Positions 32,946-43,448 of a DNA stretch of 64,000 nucleotides are shown here, piece by piece. Position numbers and translations under genes: made by a program. The notes beneath the pieces were generated by a model, which searched no databases, was not told the origin of the DNA, and saw only the letters and a program-made list of their open reading frames with translations. Origin of the DNA: Euglena gracilis (lineage: Eukaryota; Euglenida; Euglenophyceae; Euglenales); NCBI GenBank assembly GCA_039621445.1, contig CP154956.1:93002648-93066647 (forward strand). The letters are read 5' to 3'. Position 1 is the first letter of the stretch. Each line of letters starts with the position of its first letter.

Positions 32946-33719
32946 GATGTATATGTTCATCTAGGGGGGAGGGACCCTAGGAAAGGATTTTTTCGGTCTT
33001 TTCCGCAAGGGAAACCCCCCGAATCCAGGCAAATTTTGGCGGATTCTGGGTGTGCTTTTTTGAGGAACAGGGTAAGGGTTAGGGTTGGCGCCAAAAATTG
33101 GCCAGTTTTAGGGTCCAAGACCTGCCGGAAGTTAGGTCCCCATTTTAGGCTTCCGGGGACCACGTTTTGCCTGAATTTCACCCGAATTTGGCCTAATTTC
33201 TTCCTAAAATGGTCCGAAATGGGGTGTAAATAACTGCTGCATCCCTAAAGTTGGGAGGACTACAGGAGTCCTCCCTGGAACATGGACCCACCCCCCTCAT
33301 TGCTGCCATGTGCATGATTGTGACAACCACGCATTGAGGGCCCCCTGGAGGGGCTACAGTGTGTCCAGGGGGGACTGAAGGTGATACCTGATACACTTTC
33401 TGGAAATTTAGGGTTAACATCAGCAAATTTTATCAACTATGGATAACGGCTTTTTGCCCTGGCCTCGGTAGGTGCCGAAGTGAACCAAAAGGGGTCGAGA
33501 TTGGGCCTTCCATCTCAGATTTGGGTTCCAACTCAATATTTTATGTATTTTTATGAATTTTGTTTTTGTTGTTCTTTCCAGTTTCGATTTCGCTCACCCT
33601 AATGACGACCCCCCCTCTTGAAATACTCAGACCCTTGCAGCCAGGAGCTTTTTTCCAGTAGCATGTTTTATGTATTTTCCAGCCACTAAGGCAGGGAGGG
33701 GGAAAATATGCACCGTGCA

Positions 33720-33965
33720 GTTTTTGCAGTTTTTTGCATTTTTTGTGTTTTGGCTTTTTTGCAGTTTTTTGCAGTTTTTTTGCAGTTTTTTGCAGTTGTT
33801 GGAAAAATTCCTTTGGAGTGTACAGAATTCTGCTGGAAAATACTTGGAAAAATTCCACTTCTCTACCAAAAAGTACGACTCCAGGACAAAAAAAAACTGC
33901 AAAAAAAAACTGCACAAAACTTATCGTGTGCAGTTTTTCTGTCCGTGCAGTTTTTTGCAGTGCAG
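33720..33965. repeat. TTTTTTGCAG repeats with an inverted arm
   Basis: TTTTTTGCAG units at 33720-33800 face AAAAAAACTGCA units at 33890-33920, followed by GCAGTTTTTTGCAG. The stretch could fold and supplies many TTTTTTGCAG sequences that resemble splice acceptors. Confidence 0.5.
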
Positions 33966-34039
33966 TTTCACACATGCCTGTGTGCATATTTTGCACCCCC
34001 CTGCCTAAGGGCGGCTGAACAGATGGGCGGTTTTTTGCT

Positions 34040-34240
34040 TTTGGAGGTGCAAAATTAGCCAAAATGGATGTCAAATTGGGTTAAATAGTTCGGTCAAAAA
34101 TTCATTCTGCATAATTGGCAGTTTTGGGGTGGTTCGACCCTCAGTCGGGCTTAATCCCAGCCCTGAGAGGGGGGGGGGTCAGCCAGCAAGCCCATTTCCA
34201 GCCAGCCCAAAAATTGAAATTGCACCCAGGATGGGCTCGT
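34040..34240. repeat. GGTCAGCCAGCA repeat copy
   Basis: GGGGTGGTTCGACCC and GGTCAGCCAGCAAGCCC precede AGCCAGCCCAAAAATT, as at 49.69-50.11 kb. Confidence 0.5.
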
Positions 34241-34267
34241 AACGACGCCTTGGCTGCTTTAACAAAT

Positions 34268-34325
34268 TATCATTAACACAGTCTGTCGTTGACACACACC
34301 CCGTGTCAACAGCATTTTCCTAGAA
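34268..34325. repeat. TGTCAACGACA-family short repeat, partial
   Basis: It reads TTAACACAGTCTGTCGTTG, then ACACACACCCCGTGTCAACA, then GCATTTTCCT. Confidence 0.6.
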
Positions 34326-34496
34326 AGTAAAAGTTTTCTTTGTGTTGGCCATAGTTTCTAAGGATATTCAACCAACACACTTCAAACATCTTTGAATGTT
34401 TTCCTCTATGAATTTGGTGGTTTGGTGCAATATGAGAGGTCCAATGGTACAATTGTGGAGGCCAGATGTTGCTGACGAGGTCTGTTTTTTTATAGT

Positions 34497-34590
34497 ACCA
34501 TGCCGTTGACACAGCAGGTCGTCTACACCCCCCCCCCCCGTGTCAACGGCACTTTCTGGAAGATTGGCGTGTCAACGACGGGGGAGGTTG
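34497..34590. repeat. TGTCAACGACA-family short repeat near an exon
   Basis: CCGTTGACACAGCAGGTCG, CCGTGTCAACGGCACTTTC and GGCGTGTCAACGACGGGGG, about 50 bases before the exon at 34638. Confidence 0.65.
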
Positions 34591-34637
34591 TTCGGGTTAG
34601 GATTGTGGTCAGGGTTAGGTGTGAAATCTGGGAAGAG

Positions 34638-34932
34638 GGGTTGGGGGTTGGTGCCATGACTCCACTCTCGCCGATGAGTTGCTGGAATGGAGTGGTGTGA
34701 CGGATGATGCAACGGCGATGAAACTGGGCATGTACAGCTGGATCAAAGTGTTCAAGCGCCTCGAGCCCAATTTGAATTTAGAGTTGTATGCCGGGTCTTC
34801 GGAGGAGAGAGAGGCATTTGTGCTGTTTCGACCCTCTTCAGGATTTGAGGAGAAGCATCTTGTCTTGGTATCTGTTGTAGGAGTATATGTGGACAAGAAT
34901 TGTTCTATTTTTTTCTCACGGGAGCTTGGCAG
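34638..34932 (+). CDS. Well-supported exon of an unknown protein
   Basis: The frame is closed at 34622, so splicing into one of the AG sites at 34634-34637 is required. It reads DSTLADELLEWSGVTDDATA, MKLGMYSWIKVFKRLEPNLN, LELYAGSSEEREAFVLF and LVLVSVVGVYVDKNCSIFFS before GGCAG/GTGCTT. Composition alternates amphipathic helix-like and beta-like stretches, typical of a folded domain. It could be a gene exon or a transposase remnant; no signature motif is recognised. Confidence 0.6.
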
Positions 34933-35350
34933 GTGCTTTTTTTGAAGTTTCAAAATTATTTTTCACAAAATCTAGTTTTCCCAATTGATCATTGTATTTT
35001 CTCTTTGGTGCCATTCAAACTGTGGCAATATTTTGTTCAACAACTGCATTGGTTTTTCCATGGACGATTGGGTCCCGTTAATGCCAAATCCTGTGATGCA
35101 CCACCACCTGGATATCGATGGTGATGGACTCAGGTAGTTTCCCACAACGTAGGGGTGATTGGGGTGGATGGCGTTGCTGGGTGGTTTTTCAACAGGGGAG
35201 GATTTATAATAATTTTCAACACATCAAGCAGCAAGTTTGCGGTTGCCGGAAATAATGCTTCTTTATTCCTTGGGACAAAACAAAGCAATTGAACTTGGCC
35301 ACGATGAGTTGTTTTTTTGTTAAGTACTGCCCTCGGGCATGAGGGCCAGC

Positions 35351-35698
35351 CAGGGTATTAATTGAGTGTTGGTTTTGTAGAGGGGGGGTCGGGGGGTCCG
35401 ACCCACCCCCCCCCCCTGGGGGAGGGGGGTCCAGACCACCCCCCCGTCCGGATTTGGGGGGTTCAGGACCCCCCCCCGGCGACCCCCAAAAAATTTTCCA
35501 GCGCTTCGCGCCGGGAAATATGAAATCTTAGTATATATTTTGGCCGATTTTTCAAGAAAATTCAAGAAAGCGCAAAAACGCCATTTTCGGGCTTTTTTTT
35601 CAAGGTCAAAAAAAAATTCCGGCGATTTGCGCCGGAAAATTTTTTGCACAGGAGGGGGGGTCGACCCCCCCCCTCCTCCCCGCTCACTTAATACCCTG
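35351..35698. mobile_element. Short hAT-like MITE
   Basis: CAGGGTATTAATTGAGTG on the left and, complemented, CAGGGTATTAAGTGAGCG on the right. Flanking octamers GGGCCAGC and GGGCCGCC match at six of eight positions. The interior contains poly-C/poly-G pairs and GCGCTTCGCGCCGGGAAAT palindromes like those in the element at 582-985. Confidence 0.6.
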
Positions 35699-35699
35699 G

Positions 35700-35880
35700 G
35701 GCCGCCCAAGGCTGGGGTTTGAACGGAGTAAAGAATTAAAGACTCGAAACCAGATTTTTTCCCCCTGAAGTCGATCCGTTTCTGCCAAAAATATGGGCTT
35801 TTTTCCATTTTGCCCAGCGAATTTTTTTTCTAGTTTGAAGGGGAGGTGTTTTTTTTGTTTGGACCGCCCTGGAGTCATCT
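35700..35880 (+). repeat. GGATGGGCGATGG-family element, partial
   Basis: GGGGTTTGAACGGAGTAAAG, GAAGTCGATCCGTTTCTGCC and TTTGGACCGCCCTGG are family blocks; the central TTTTGGGTGGATGG block is missing. Confidence 0.5.
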
Positions 35881-36189
35881 GGGCCACAGGGGGCAGGGGG
35901 GGACGAAAGCGCCGGGCACTCGACGAAGGTCCTCCGGCGCTTGAGGAGCCAGGAGGTCTGAAAAGGCCCATTTGGGGGCGAATTTCTGCCCGCAACCAGG
36001 TAGGCGCCGGAGGGCTTGCTTGCCCAGGCACTTCAGGGCTCTCCAAGACCCCCAGGGTTGGTCAAATTCTGACTGCTGAGGCCAACCACCATTTCCCCCC
36101 CCCCCAGCCAACCGAGCCTTAGGCCGGACGCCATGGCTTGAATTTGTGCTTTGCCCCCTCCGTTGTCCCCCAATGGCGATCCTCAAGAA

Positions 36190-36430
36190 ACGGAGTTTTG
36201 TTCCGTCAAGGACCACTCTTAAGGACCGCCTTCGGGCCTCAGGACCGGCCAACACCCGGTCCCGGGCTCAAATGGGTCAAAGAATAGAAAAAAAGTCGAA
36301 CCCCACATTTTTGACGTTTTGGGTGGATGGGCGATGGTCCAAGGATACTGCCCATATACCAGAAATCACTGTTTTTTTTTCGAAATCGACCCGTTTTCGC
36401 CACCACGCGGCCATTTTTTTCTGAGTTACC
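36190..36430 (+). repeat. GGATGGGCGATGG-family element
   Basis: GGACCACTCTTAAGGACCGC, CGGTCCCGGGCTCAAATGGG, TTTTGGGTGGATGGGCGATG and GAAATCGACCCGTTTTCGCC are all present. A matching end block (GACAGGAGTTTTTTTCGCTTGACCGCCC shortened) lies after an inserted T-rich segment near 36.66 kb. Confidence 0.7.
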
Positions 36431-36625
36431 CGATAGTTTGCAATTTGTTGAATTTTTGAAATTCTCGAAATTTTCTTCATTATTTATAAAACTTTTATAA
36501 TTTGGTGTCAGTTTTCGCACCAAATTTTTGAGGGTAGGTTTTGCATTTTTTTTTATATTTTTGCGCATTCTCGATCAGATTTTGAACATTTTCCACAATT
36601 TTTCGAGTCTGGTTTTTCCGCCGTT
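36430..36625. repeat. T-rich repeat, copy 1
   Basis: GAGTTACCCGATAGTTTGCA, TTGAATTTTTGAAATTCTCG and CGCATTCTCGATCAGATTTT recur almost identically at 36.99-37.27 kb. Confidence 0.75.
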
Positions 36626-36684
36626 ATTCCCGCAGATTTTGCATACAGTCTGCCGGGACAGGAGTTTTTTTCGCTTGACCGCCC

Positions 36685-36865
36685 CGGTTACTGGCCCCGG
36701 GCTCGATCCGGTCCCCCCCCCTCCCGCTGTCGGTGTGGCAAAAGCCCTGGCGGGGTTGCTATCGGAACACGACGTCTGCGAGGCGATGGCGGAGGTCGCC
36801 CCGGCGAAAACCACCACAAGCGGAGCACTCCCGTCGCTGAACTGGTACGCTGTGGTGATGGGCGG
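36685..36865 (+). CDS. Exon of unknown protein (AVGVAKALAGLLSEHDVC)
   Basis: A GC-rich island reads GLDPVPPPPAVGVAKALAGL, LSEHDVCEAMAEVAPAKTTT and SGALPSLNWYAVVMG, with mostly G/C third positions. It is flanked by T-rich repeat before and poly-G after. Splice sites are not resolved; a GGTAC/GCTGTGGTG region near 36850 may hold the donor. The AKALAGLLSEHDVCEAMAEV segment looks helical. Confidence 0.5.
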
Positions 36866-36984
36866 GGGGGGGGGTTATTGGTTGGTGTTGGTTGACAATC
36901 ACTGACCCCCCCCTCAGGAGTTGTTCCTGGTTTCAATGTTCTGGTTTGGCCCCATCTTTCTGAAGGGCATCAGGGGAGATGTGG

Positions 36985-37270
36985 GTGCTTCGCTGTTTTC
37001 GAATTTTTGAGCATTCTTTTTGTTCTTTTGAGTGCATTTTTGCTTTTTTGTCGCAATTTTTTCCCGAGTTACCCGATAGTTTGCATTTTGTTGAATTTTT
37101 GAAATTCTCGAAATTTTCTTCATTATCCATATCATTTTTACAATTTGGTGTCATTTTTTGCACCAAATTTTTGAGGGTAGTTTTTGCATTTTTTATATTT
37201 TTGCGCATTCTCGATCAGATTTTGAACATTTTCCACACTTTTTCGAGACCGGGTTAGCATATTCCCTCCC
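36985..37270. repeat. T-rich repeat, copy 2
   Basis: It shares about 200 bases with 36430-36625 and ends GAGACCGGGTTAGCATATTC, similar to the tails at 3.96 and 42.38 kb. Confidence 0.75.
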
Positions 37271-37644
37271 CTCTTGAAGGCATAAAAAAAGCTGTAAAGT
37301 TTCAAACAAAACAACTTCCCCACCCCGGGAAACTGTTATGCCCAAAAGTTTGGTCAGAGTCCCACCCTGTCAGGAATATCTTGATGTGTGGAACTTATTG
37401 TCTTCCTTCAAATGATCTCTATGCCTTTTACCCTTCCCTTTTTTGTCATACAAGACAACTTGGTATGGCAGTTCACATTGACTGAGCTGACTGGCTGACA
37501 ATGAAAATGAGTGATGGTGGCAATGAGCAATGTTGACAGATAATGACCATGAAAGCGGGAATAGTTCATCATCATGATTATGCTAATGATAATTTAATGT
37601 GTTTGATAAAATCGTTCGTGTTAGTGTATTGTACGCAGCACCGT

Positions 37645-37980
37645 GGCCGGTACCGAATTGGGTGCCCTCCGCCATCAACCATCCGCCAGCTGTTCCTCCT
37701 CACCGGCGCACACAAGCTTCACAAGAACCGGGATTTCCGCATCAGCGGCAGACTTTTCCGCAAGAAGTGTGCCGTCCACTTGGACATCCGACCGAGAGAC
37801 ACGGATGAGTTCCTTGCTGGGCGGCTACCTTCATGTGGTGATGTCAATGGGAAATTGTTCGCCAAAAGAGAGCATATAGGTCAAACTCAGTTTCTCCACC
37901 AGGAAGACGTTCCTGCAGGTGATTTCCCTCCAACGAAAGACGACATACAAAAGAGAAAACAGCAACATACAGGTTTCTAG
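37645..37980 (+). CDS. Probable terminal exon of an unknown basic protein
   Basis: After TATTGTACGCAG the frame reads HRGRYRIGCPPPSTIRQLFL, LTGAHKLHKNRDFRISGRLF, RKKCAVHLDIRPRDTDEFLA and KLFAKREHIGQTQFLHQEDV, ending KRKQQHTGF and TAG. It is Arg/Lys-rich with a hydrophobic core. An internal GCAG/GTGATTTCC near 37920 could be a donor, which would remove the last 20 codons. No domain is recognised. Confidence 0.55.
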   Translation, partial: GRYRIGCPPPSTIRQLFLLTGAHKLHKNRDFRISGRLFRKKCAVHLDIRPRDTDEFLAGRLPSCGDVNGKLFAKREHIGQTQFLHQEDVPAGDFPPTKDDIQKRKQQHTGF

Positions 37981-38062
37981 CTCTTCTGGGTCAGTGTATA
38001 TTCGTGTATTATCTGTGTGCTGTGTGTTTACGTGTTAGCACCCCTCCCCATATGGGGGAAAC

Positions 38063-38251
38063 TTTCGTACCTGAGAACCTGTCAGGGTCCGGCACAAACA
38101 ACTCCAAGAGGGCAATGATACGAACATTTTTCGGGTCCACCCCCAGTTCAACTTGTACCTGGCATTGCGTCATAGTGCCCAATTCGCTGTCACATATCGG
38201 ACTCGAGATTTTTCTCCAAAGCCGTATGAGTTTGCCCCCAATTTTTGACAC
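38063..38251 (-). pseudogene. Minus-strand coding fragment shared with 41.1 kb
   Basis: The minus frame reads SKIGGKLIRLWRKISSPICD, SELGTMTQCQVQVELGVDP and KNVRIIALLELF. The segment DSELGTMTQCQVQVELG is encoded again, inverted, at 41103-41153. The distal part overlaps a GAGAACCTGTCAGGGTCC repeat, so the true 3' limit is near 38100. Probably a fragment of a mobile element protein or duplicated gene. Confidence 0.4.
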
Positions 38252-38409
38252 TTTTTTTTTTCAAAGCTCTCCGATACCAATCTCCCCCTGGAATTGGTTG
38301 GTGACAGTGACAGATTTCTGAGGCCCCCACACACTCTGACATCTGGACAAATTTCAGGTTTTCCTCAGGACCGGGTGGTGAGATTGATCACCTTCTTTTC
38401 TTTGGAAGA

Positions 38410-38450
38410 GATCAACCATGTCTTTGACACATACCTCGTGTCAACAACGC
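38410..38450. repeat. TGTCAACGACA-family short repeat, remnant
   Basis: GTCTTTGACACATACCTCG followed by TGTCAACAACGCATTTC. Confidence 0.4.
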
Positions 38451-38924
38451 ATTTCTGATAACCTTCTGATAACCTGGCTGCTGTGACGTTGATAGACCGT
38501 GATTTCATGGGTGAGGTAGGTTCTCTGGTCTTATGGGGGGAGGTGTTTTGCGTCCTACGTGTATACAGTCTGTCTGGTTGCTTAGCTGGTTGTCTGTTTA
38601 TCTCAACGCTTTTTTTTGGTTTTTGGTGTCGCTCTCTCCCCCTCTTTTGTGTGTGTTTATGTGTTGGTGTGGATTTAGTTGGGGGAAGGGGATTTAGTTG
38701 GGGGAAGGGGTGTCCTGAAATGGACAGTCCTGGACTCCCGAGCGTCGATTTGGGCGTTGCGCTCCGTTTCCCGTCCGAGCCCAATGGTTGGGCCGGGCAA
38801 AGGGAAAGATACGAAAGACTTGGTCTGATTTAAGGGCGGATTTGATTTTGAAGAAATGCAACAGATAGAAGCAGAGGGGTCCTCAAGCGCAGAAAAACGT
38901 TTCCGTCTGGTTTCCGTCAAAAAA

Positions 38925-39120
38925 TTGGAATCAAAATTAAACAAATGAATTAAAATTGAGGTAAATTAAATAAAATGAAACAAATAAAATAAACAAAAAT
39001 GAAATCAATGTAATAAATAATTAATTAAAATAAAACAAAATAAATAAAAAATTAATAATAAATAATAATAAATAATAAATAATAAATTCATCAACTAAAT
39101 AAAAATAAATAAGTCAGTCT
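38925..39120. repeat. AT-rich island (AAATAAAT)n
   Basis: More than 85% A+T with AAATAA and AATAAT units, ending directly at the acceptor region of the exon at 39132. Confidence 0.8.
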
Positions 39121-39131
39121 CTCTCGTTGAG

Positions 39132-39346
39132 GTGGCGGCCTGCGTCAACGGCGTGCGCCAGGCGTTCCCCACCCCCGGCGGCGGCAGCTCCCCCGCTGCG
39201 GAGGGGGACGTGCCCTTCTCCCAAATCCACGACTTCGTGGAGGGCAAGGGAGGCCCCGCCGCGCGGCAGTACGGCCAGGACCGTCCCCCGAGGGCAGCAG
39301 CTTGCGCCGGATTCACAGCGAAGCGTGGCAGCGTTGTGGTCCCCGG
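39132..39346 (+). CDS. Well-supported exon of unknown protein
   Basis: The acceptor CTCTCTCGTTGAG is followed by GTGGCGGCC. The frame reads VAACVNGVRQAFPTPGGGSS, PAAEGDVPFSQIHDFVEGKG and GPAARQYGQDRPPRAAACAG, with G/C at nearly all third positions. It ends at poly-G and the 12-bp satellite, so the 3' limit is approximate and a donor may lie at 39330-39346. Gly/Ala/Pro-rich with one compact segment; function unknown. Confidence 0.6.
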
Positions 39347-39359
39347 CACATCGAGGGGG

Positions 39360-39738
39360 GGGGGATTATTTGGACTATTATTTGGACTATTATTTGGACT
39401 ATTATTTGGACTATTATTTGGACTATTATTTGGACTATTATTTGGACTATTATTTGGACTATTATTTGGACTATTATTTGGACTATTATTTGGACTATTA
39501 TTTGGACTATTATTTGGACTATTATTTGGACTATTATTTGGACTATTATTTGGACTATTATTTGGACTATTATTTGGACTATTATTTGGACTATTATTTG
39601 GACTATTATTTGGACTATTATTTGGACTATTATTTGGACTATTATTTGGACTATTATTTGGACTATTGTTTGGACTATTATTTGGACTATTATTTGGACT
39701 ATTATTTGGACTATTATTTGGACTATTATTTGGACAAA
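39360..39738. repeat. 12-bp satellite, GGACTATTATTT x31
   Basis: There are thirty-one nearly identical units; one carries TTGTTT. Both strands are open because the unit is four codons. The residue pattern (FGLL, DYYL, IWTI, VQII) is not evidence of a protein. Confidence 0.98.
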
Positions 39739-40035
39739 TTTTTGGAAGTCTAAAATTAGCACAAGAACACCTCAACAGGCTCGAAGGCCACCATTTTTGC
39801 CATATTCTGCCTTTTTTGATGATGGACGCCGTTTTTATTTTCTGCGATCGCATGCCTTTTTTGTGATTTTTGCAACATTGTGCTTATTTTTTCCCTCTTT
39901 TTTCCCTTTGCCTTCACAGCTGACAGGGGATGTTTTAATTGGGGGTTCGGGTTTCGGGTTTGGGTGAAGGCCAAACTGGTCATTTGCAGCAGGTTGGAGG
40001 TCGTGGGACAAGGGAGAAGAAGGATTATCATCCAG

Positions 40036-40170
40036 GGGAGGGGGGGATGTTGTACACGGGGTGGTATTTCCAGCACGATGGGCTCTCCGAGAGTCCTGTG
40101 AGTGATGCGGATGAGGCTGCGATCCGACTCGCCTTGCAAGCTGCATTCGGGGCTGTCCTCAGAGACCTTA
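40036..40170 (+). CDS. Exon of unknown protein (SDADEAAIRLALQAAFGAVL)
   Basis: One frame reads LYTGWYFQHDGLSESPV, then SDADEAAIRLALQAAFGAVL and RDL. The second half is a clear amphipathic helix. GTGAGT at 40098 is a strong donor-like sequence inside it, so the exon may end there; the helix-coding stretch argues that it does not. Confidence 0.5.
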
Positions 40171-40624
40171 TTTTTCTGTTTGCATTTCAGGATTGTTGAC
40201 AGGGAGTCGTCAAGTCGAAGGGCACTTCGGAGGGAACCCCATCCCCTCCATCAGTCCCCCGGGGGGGGGGGTCAGCTGTGAGGCAGATGCATTCCCGCCA
40301 ACGCCAATTTCTGTACACTCAGGATGTACATAAAAAAAACACCAGGTGAAGTCCTTCCTACAACCCATGTGGTGTGATATTAAGTGAGAATCTGCGTGCC
40401 ATGCTTTTTTTTCAGTTGTAGGCAGAAAATACACGCAGAGTGTCCAATTTTGGCTGACATCCGCCTAAGCAACCTGCAACAACGCACATCCCTAAGCAGC
40501 GTTTTCCCAGCCTTTTCCAGCTTCTGAGCTGGACGCCCTCCCCCCGGGCTGTTAAGTGACGCCCTCGAAGGACCACCTCCTGAGCCCCAAGGACCACCTT
40601 TAGGTCTGTGGGCTGGGTGGTGTC

Positions 40625-40900
40625 CCAACCACGCCCCCCTCCCCAGAGGTGGCTGACTGGGTTTTTCAAAGTTGACTGACTGGTTTGCATCCGACCCCCT
40701 CTCCCTGGTGGGGTTGGCCTGCCCACTCAGCGCCGAAGGCGGCTTTTTGACCCCAAAAAAAATTGGCCATTTAAGCCTTTTTTTGGCCTGAGAGGGCCAC
40801 AGTACTGAAAGGGTAGGGATGAGAATTGGGTGACTGGTTTTGAAAAGTGATTGGCTTTTTTTTTGATTTGATGGTTGTTTTTTTTTGAACGTGCATCGCC
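40625..40900. repeat. GACTGACTGG repeat block
   Basis: GGTGGCTGACTGGGTTTTTC, TTGACTGACTGGTTTGC and GGGTGACTGGTTTTG recur, as at 4.1 and 62.3 kb. Confidence 0.45.
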
Positions 40901-41102
40901 CCTCCCTCCCCAGGGGGGTTTGTCAGCAATGGTATCGTCCCAACGATGCTCGGAATTGATTTATTTCACCCAAGGTCCATCCACCCTCGCCAAGGACTTT
41001 CCAAGTCTTTCATTATGACCTCCCCTGGGCTTGTTGTCTTTGTTGGCCAAAAGTTGCCTACCTCCCCGGACGTTGGGCCAACGTGGCCACCATTTTCGTT
41101 GG

Positions 41103-41162
41103 GGACAGCGAATTGGGCACTATGACACAATGCCAGGTACAAGTTGAACTGGGGTGACCCAC
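41103..41162 (+). pseudogene. Second copy of the DSELGTMTQCQVQVELG fragment
   Basis: About 60 bases match 38135-38195 in inverse orientation with two or three differences. Here TGA directly follows VELG. The preceding codons (NVATIFVG) are open but differ from the other copy. Confidence 0.5.
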
Positions 41163-41387
41163 ATTGCCCTTAGGCTTTGAGACTCCTTGGCCACTCCGTG
41201 GAATTCAACCTCATTTGGTTGAGTTTGACTTCTTTTCAAAGCCCGGAGGCAAAGTGACAGAAAGACCAGCTTCTTCCCCTGATGATCAAACTTTTTTTGT
41301 TGCCATGGATCGGACCATTGAGCCAGGGAAGGGGTGAGAAGAGCGAGTTTTTATTTCTTGAAAGACCGCCCTGGCTGCGTTCCGAAA

Positions 41388-41510
41388 CTATCGCCAGGGC
41401 AGGACAAGGGAGGTGCTCAACAATCTATGCTATGATTTGGACCCAGAGATCAGGCTGACTTTTGAGATGTGGCTGATCGCAACTGGCTTACACGTGGCAC
41501 ACGTGCCTGC

Positions 41511-41515
<5 letters not shown>
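41388..41515 (+). CDS. Exon of unknown protein
   Basis: The frame reads RNYRQGRTREVLNNLCYDLD, PEIRLTFEMWLIATGLHVAH and VPAQ and then runs into the CA microsatellite. It is protein-like with a helical centre. A CAC/GTGCCT donor is possible near 41500. Confidence 0.45.
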
Positions 41516-41549
<34 letters not shown>

Positions 41550-41550
41550 A

Positions 41551-41583
<33 letters not shown>

Positions 41584-41611
41584 CAAACACACACACGCGC
41601 GCGCGCGCGCA

Positions 41612-41647
<36 letters not shown>

Positions 41648-42045
41648 CATGCACGCACGCACGCACGCGCGCGCACACACACCCACCCACCCACACAATA
41701 TACACTATGTGTTGTGTTGTGTTGTGTGAGTGTGTGTGTATGTGTGTTGTTTTGTGGTGTGGTGTGGTGTGGTGTGTTGTGTGGTGTTCATCGATTCGCT
41801 TAATACCTGTGTGACCCCGGGGGTTACGAGAGTTTGGGGCCGCTGGAATTCCGGGGGGGGGGGGCTGCGCCAAGGGTCAGATTTTCTCAAGGGTTTTCAG
41901 TGCCCAAAATTAAGTGAGTCTATGGTTGTGTTGTGGTGTGTCGTGTTGTGTTGTGTTGTGTCGTGTCGTGTCGTGTTGTGTTGTGTTGTGTTTTGTGTGT
42001 GTGTGTGTGCAGGTGTGTGTTGTGTGCGTGTTGTGTGTGTTGTGT
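41516..42045. repeat. Compound CA/GA/GC and TG microsatellites
   Basis: (CA)n with CG and GA blocks to 41700, then TGTGTTG-type repeats at 41701-41785 and 41930-42045. A unique block lies between 41786 and 41925. Confidence 0.95.
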
Positions 42046-42099
42046 GTAACACACAACCCACACGTGGGGGGGGGGGGCGGCAGTGTCCACCTCACCAAG

Positions 42100-42270
42100 G
42101 GCGGCCTAAAATGGTCCAAATTCCGCCTGCTGGGGATGGGGGAGCGGGGCCGGGATCAGCTGCTGGGGAAGTTGCAAGAGACGGCCACCGCCTGGGAGCG
42201 CGCCAGCGTGGGGCAGGACGGCCCTCGACCCAACCGGGGTGTGAAGTGTGCCGCAGTCTTTCCCATCCAA
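42100..42270 (+). CDS. Well-supported exon of unknown protein
   Basis: The acceptor CTCACCAAG is followed by G. The frame reads GGLKWSKFRLLGMGERGRDQ, LLGKLQETATAWERASVGQD and GPRPNRGVKCAAVFPIQP. Third positions are mostly G/C. RDQLLGKLQETATAWERA is a strong helix. A donor may be CCGG/GTGTGAAG at 42239. Function unknown. Confidence 0.6.
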
Positions 42271-42289
42271 CCTTGGCGGGGGGGGGGGA

Positions 42290-42405
42290 TGCGTTTCGCA
42301 TTTTTTCGCATTTTTGCGCATTTTTGTGCATTTTTTTCAAATTTTCCAAAAATGCGCATTTTTGCGCATTTTTTTCGAGGCCTGGCTAGCGTATCCCCCC
42401 CCTGC
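42290..42405. repeat. T-rich GCATTTTTG repeat with GGCTAGCGTATC tail
   Basis: Short relative of 3595-3985 with the tail GAGGCCTGGCTAGCGTATCC. Confidence 0.65.
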
Positions 42406-42689
42406 CTTGGACCTGGCAAGCATCTCCGGGCGGGTGGGGTGGGTTTCTTCCGCCCATGTCTGGTCTGGCGGCCGAATTTCTTCCACTCGGCAAGTCCCCA
42501 GCAGGTGCCATCTCAGGCTCATTTCAGCCGGCAGGCTCTTGCTTGGGTACGAGGGTCTGGAGGGGACCCTACACGTGAGGTCTGAGAGCGGGGGTCCAGA
42601 TTCTTTTCCCAGCCGGCCAGCTGGACTGTGAACCAAGCCTCAACCCCAACCCTCAACAACCACACACGCTTTGGCACACAACTCCCCCC

Positions 42690-42815
42690 CCCCCGAATAG
42701 AAGCCCCCCCCTCTGTTTTTGACCATTGGTCCGAATAGAAGCCCCCCCCCTCTTTACACACAGTGTACAAATGAAGGGGGAAAGTATGCCCAAATAGAAG
42801 CCCCCCCTTCGGCTT
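42690..42815. repeat. AATAGAAGCCCCCC repeats
   Basis: Three CGAATAGAAGCCCCCC-type units occur. The phrase AATAGAAGC also begins the TIR element at 59.64 kb. Confidence 0.6.
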
Positions 42816-43404
42816 TCGACCGGTGCTTATATTCAGAGGTTTATATATACTATAGCGATCTTGTGATGGAATTTTGTGGTGGAATGGCTGCTTTGTCACC
42901 TGATTCTAAACGCTTATGAAATATATTCCATCCTAATATGGGCCCTCTCCTCCCATTCTTTTTCCCCTTTGCCCACCTTTTAAAAAAAAAACATCGCCGA
43001 GCGAGATTCCTCTTTTGTAAATACAAAGCTTCGATGTATCTTTTCATGTTTGCACTGTCGCTCACTGAAGGTAAATTTCCAAGTTCACCAGGTGATTGGA
43101 ATTGATGCATATGTGCATACCCCCCAGCTTATGAGCTTTGAAAAAATGAGTCTCTGTCTTTGGAAACGTGCCTCAGAGGGCTGTCCTGGCGAGGCTACAA
43201 CAAAACTCCATGGAAAGGCATGGTCACCAGAGAGTGGTCGACTGTGGGAATTTTGCAATTTGGCTTTCTCCTCTCACTGGTGAGCTCTCACCCATCCTCA
43301 GTATTCAGTATACATACATCATATTCATTGTCCAGTGTGTGTGTGTGTGTGTGTGCGTGCGTGTTCAGTTTTCATTATTCAGTTTGTGTGCACATGAAGC
43401 CAGG

Positions 43405-43448
43405 GTATTCCCCCCCTTGTCCTTGAGACACCTCGCCATGACACACAT
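43405..43448. repeat. TGTCAACGACA-family repeat, left part split by a hAT insertion
   Basis: CCTTGTCCTTGAGACACC then CGCCATGACACACAT. The family sequence resumes at 45011 with CACACACCCTGTGTCAACCG. Confidence 0.6.
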
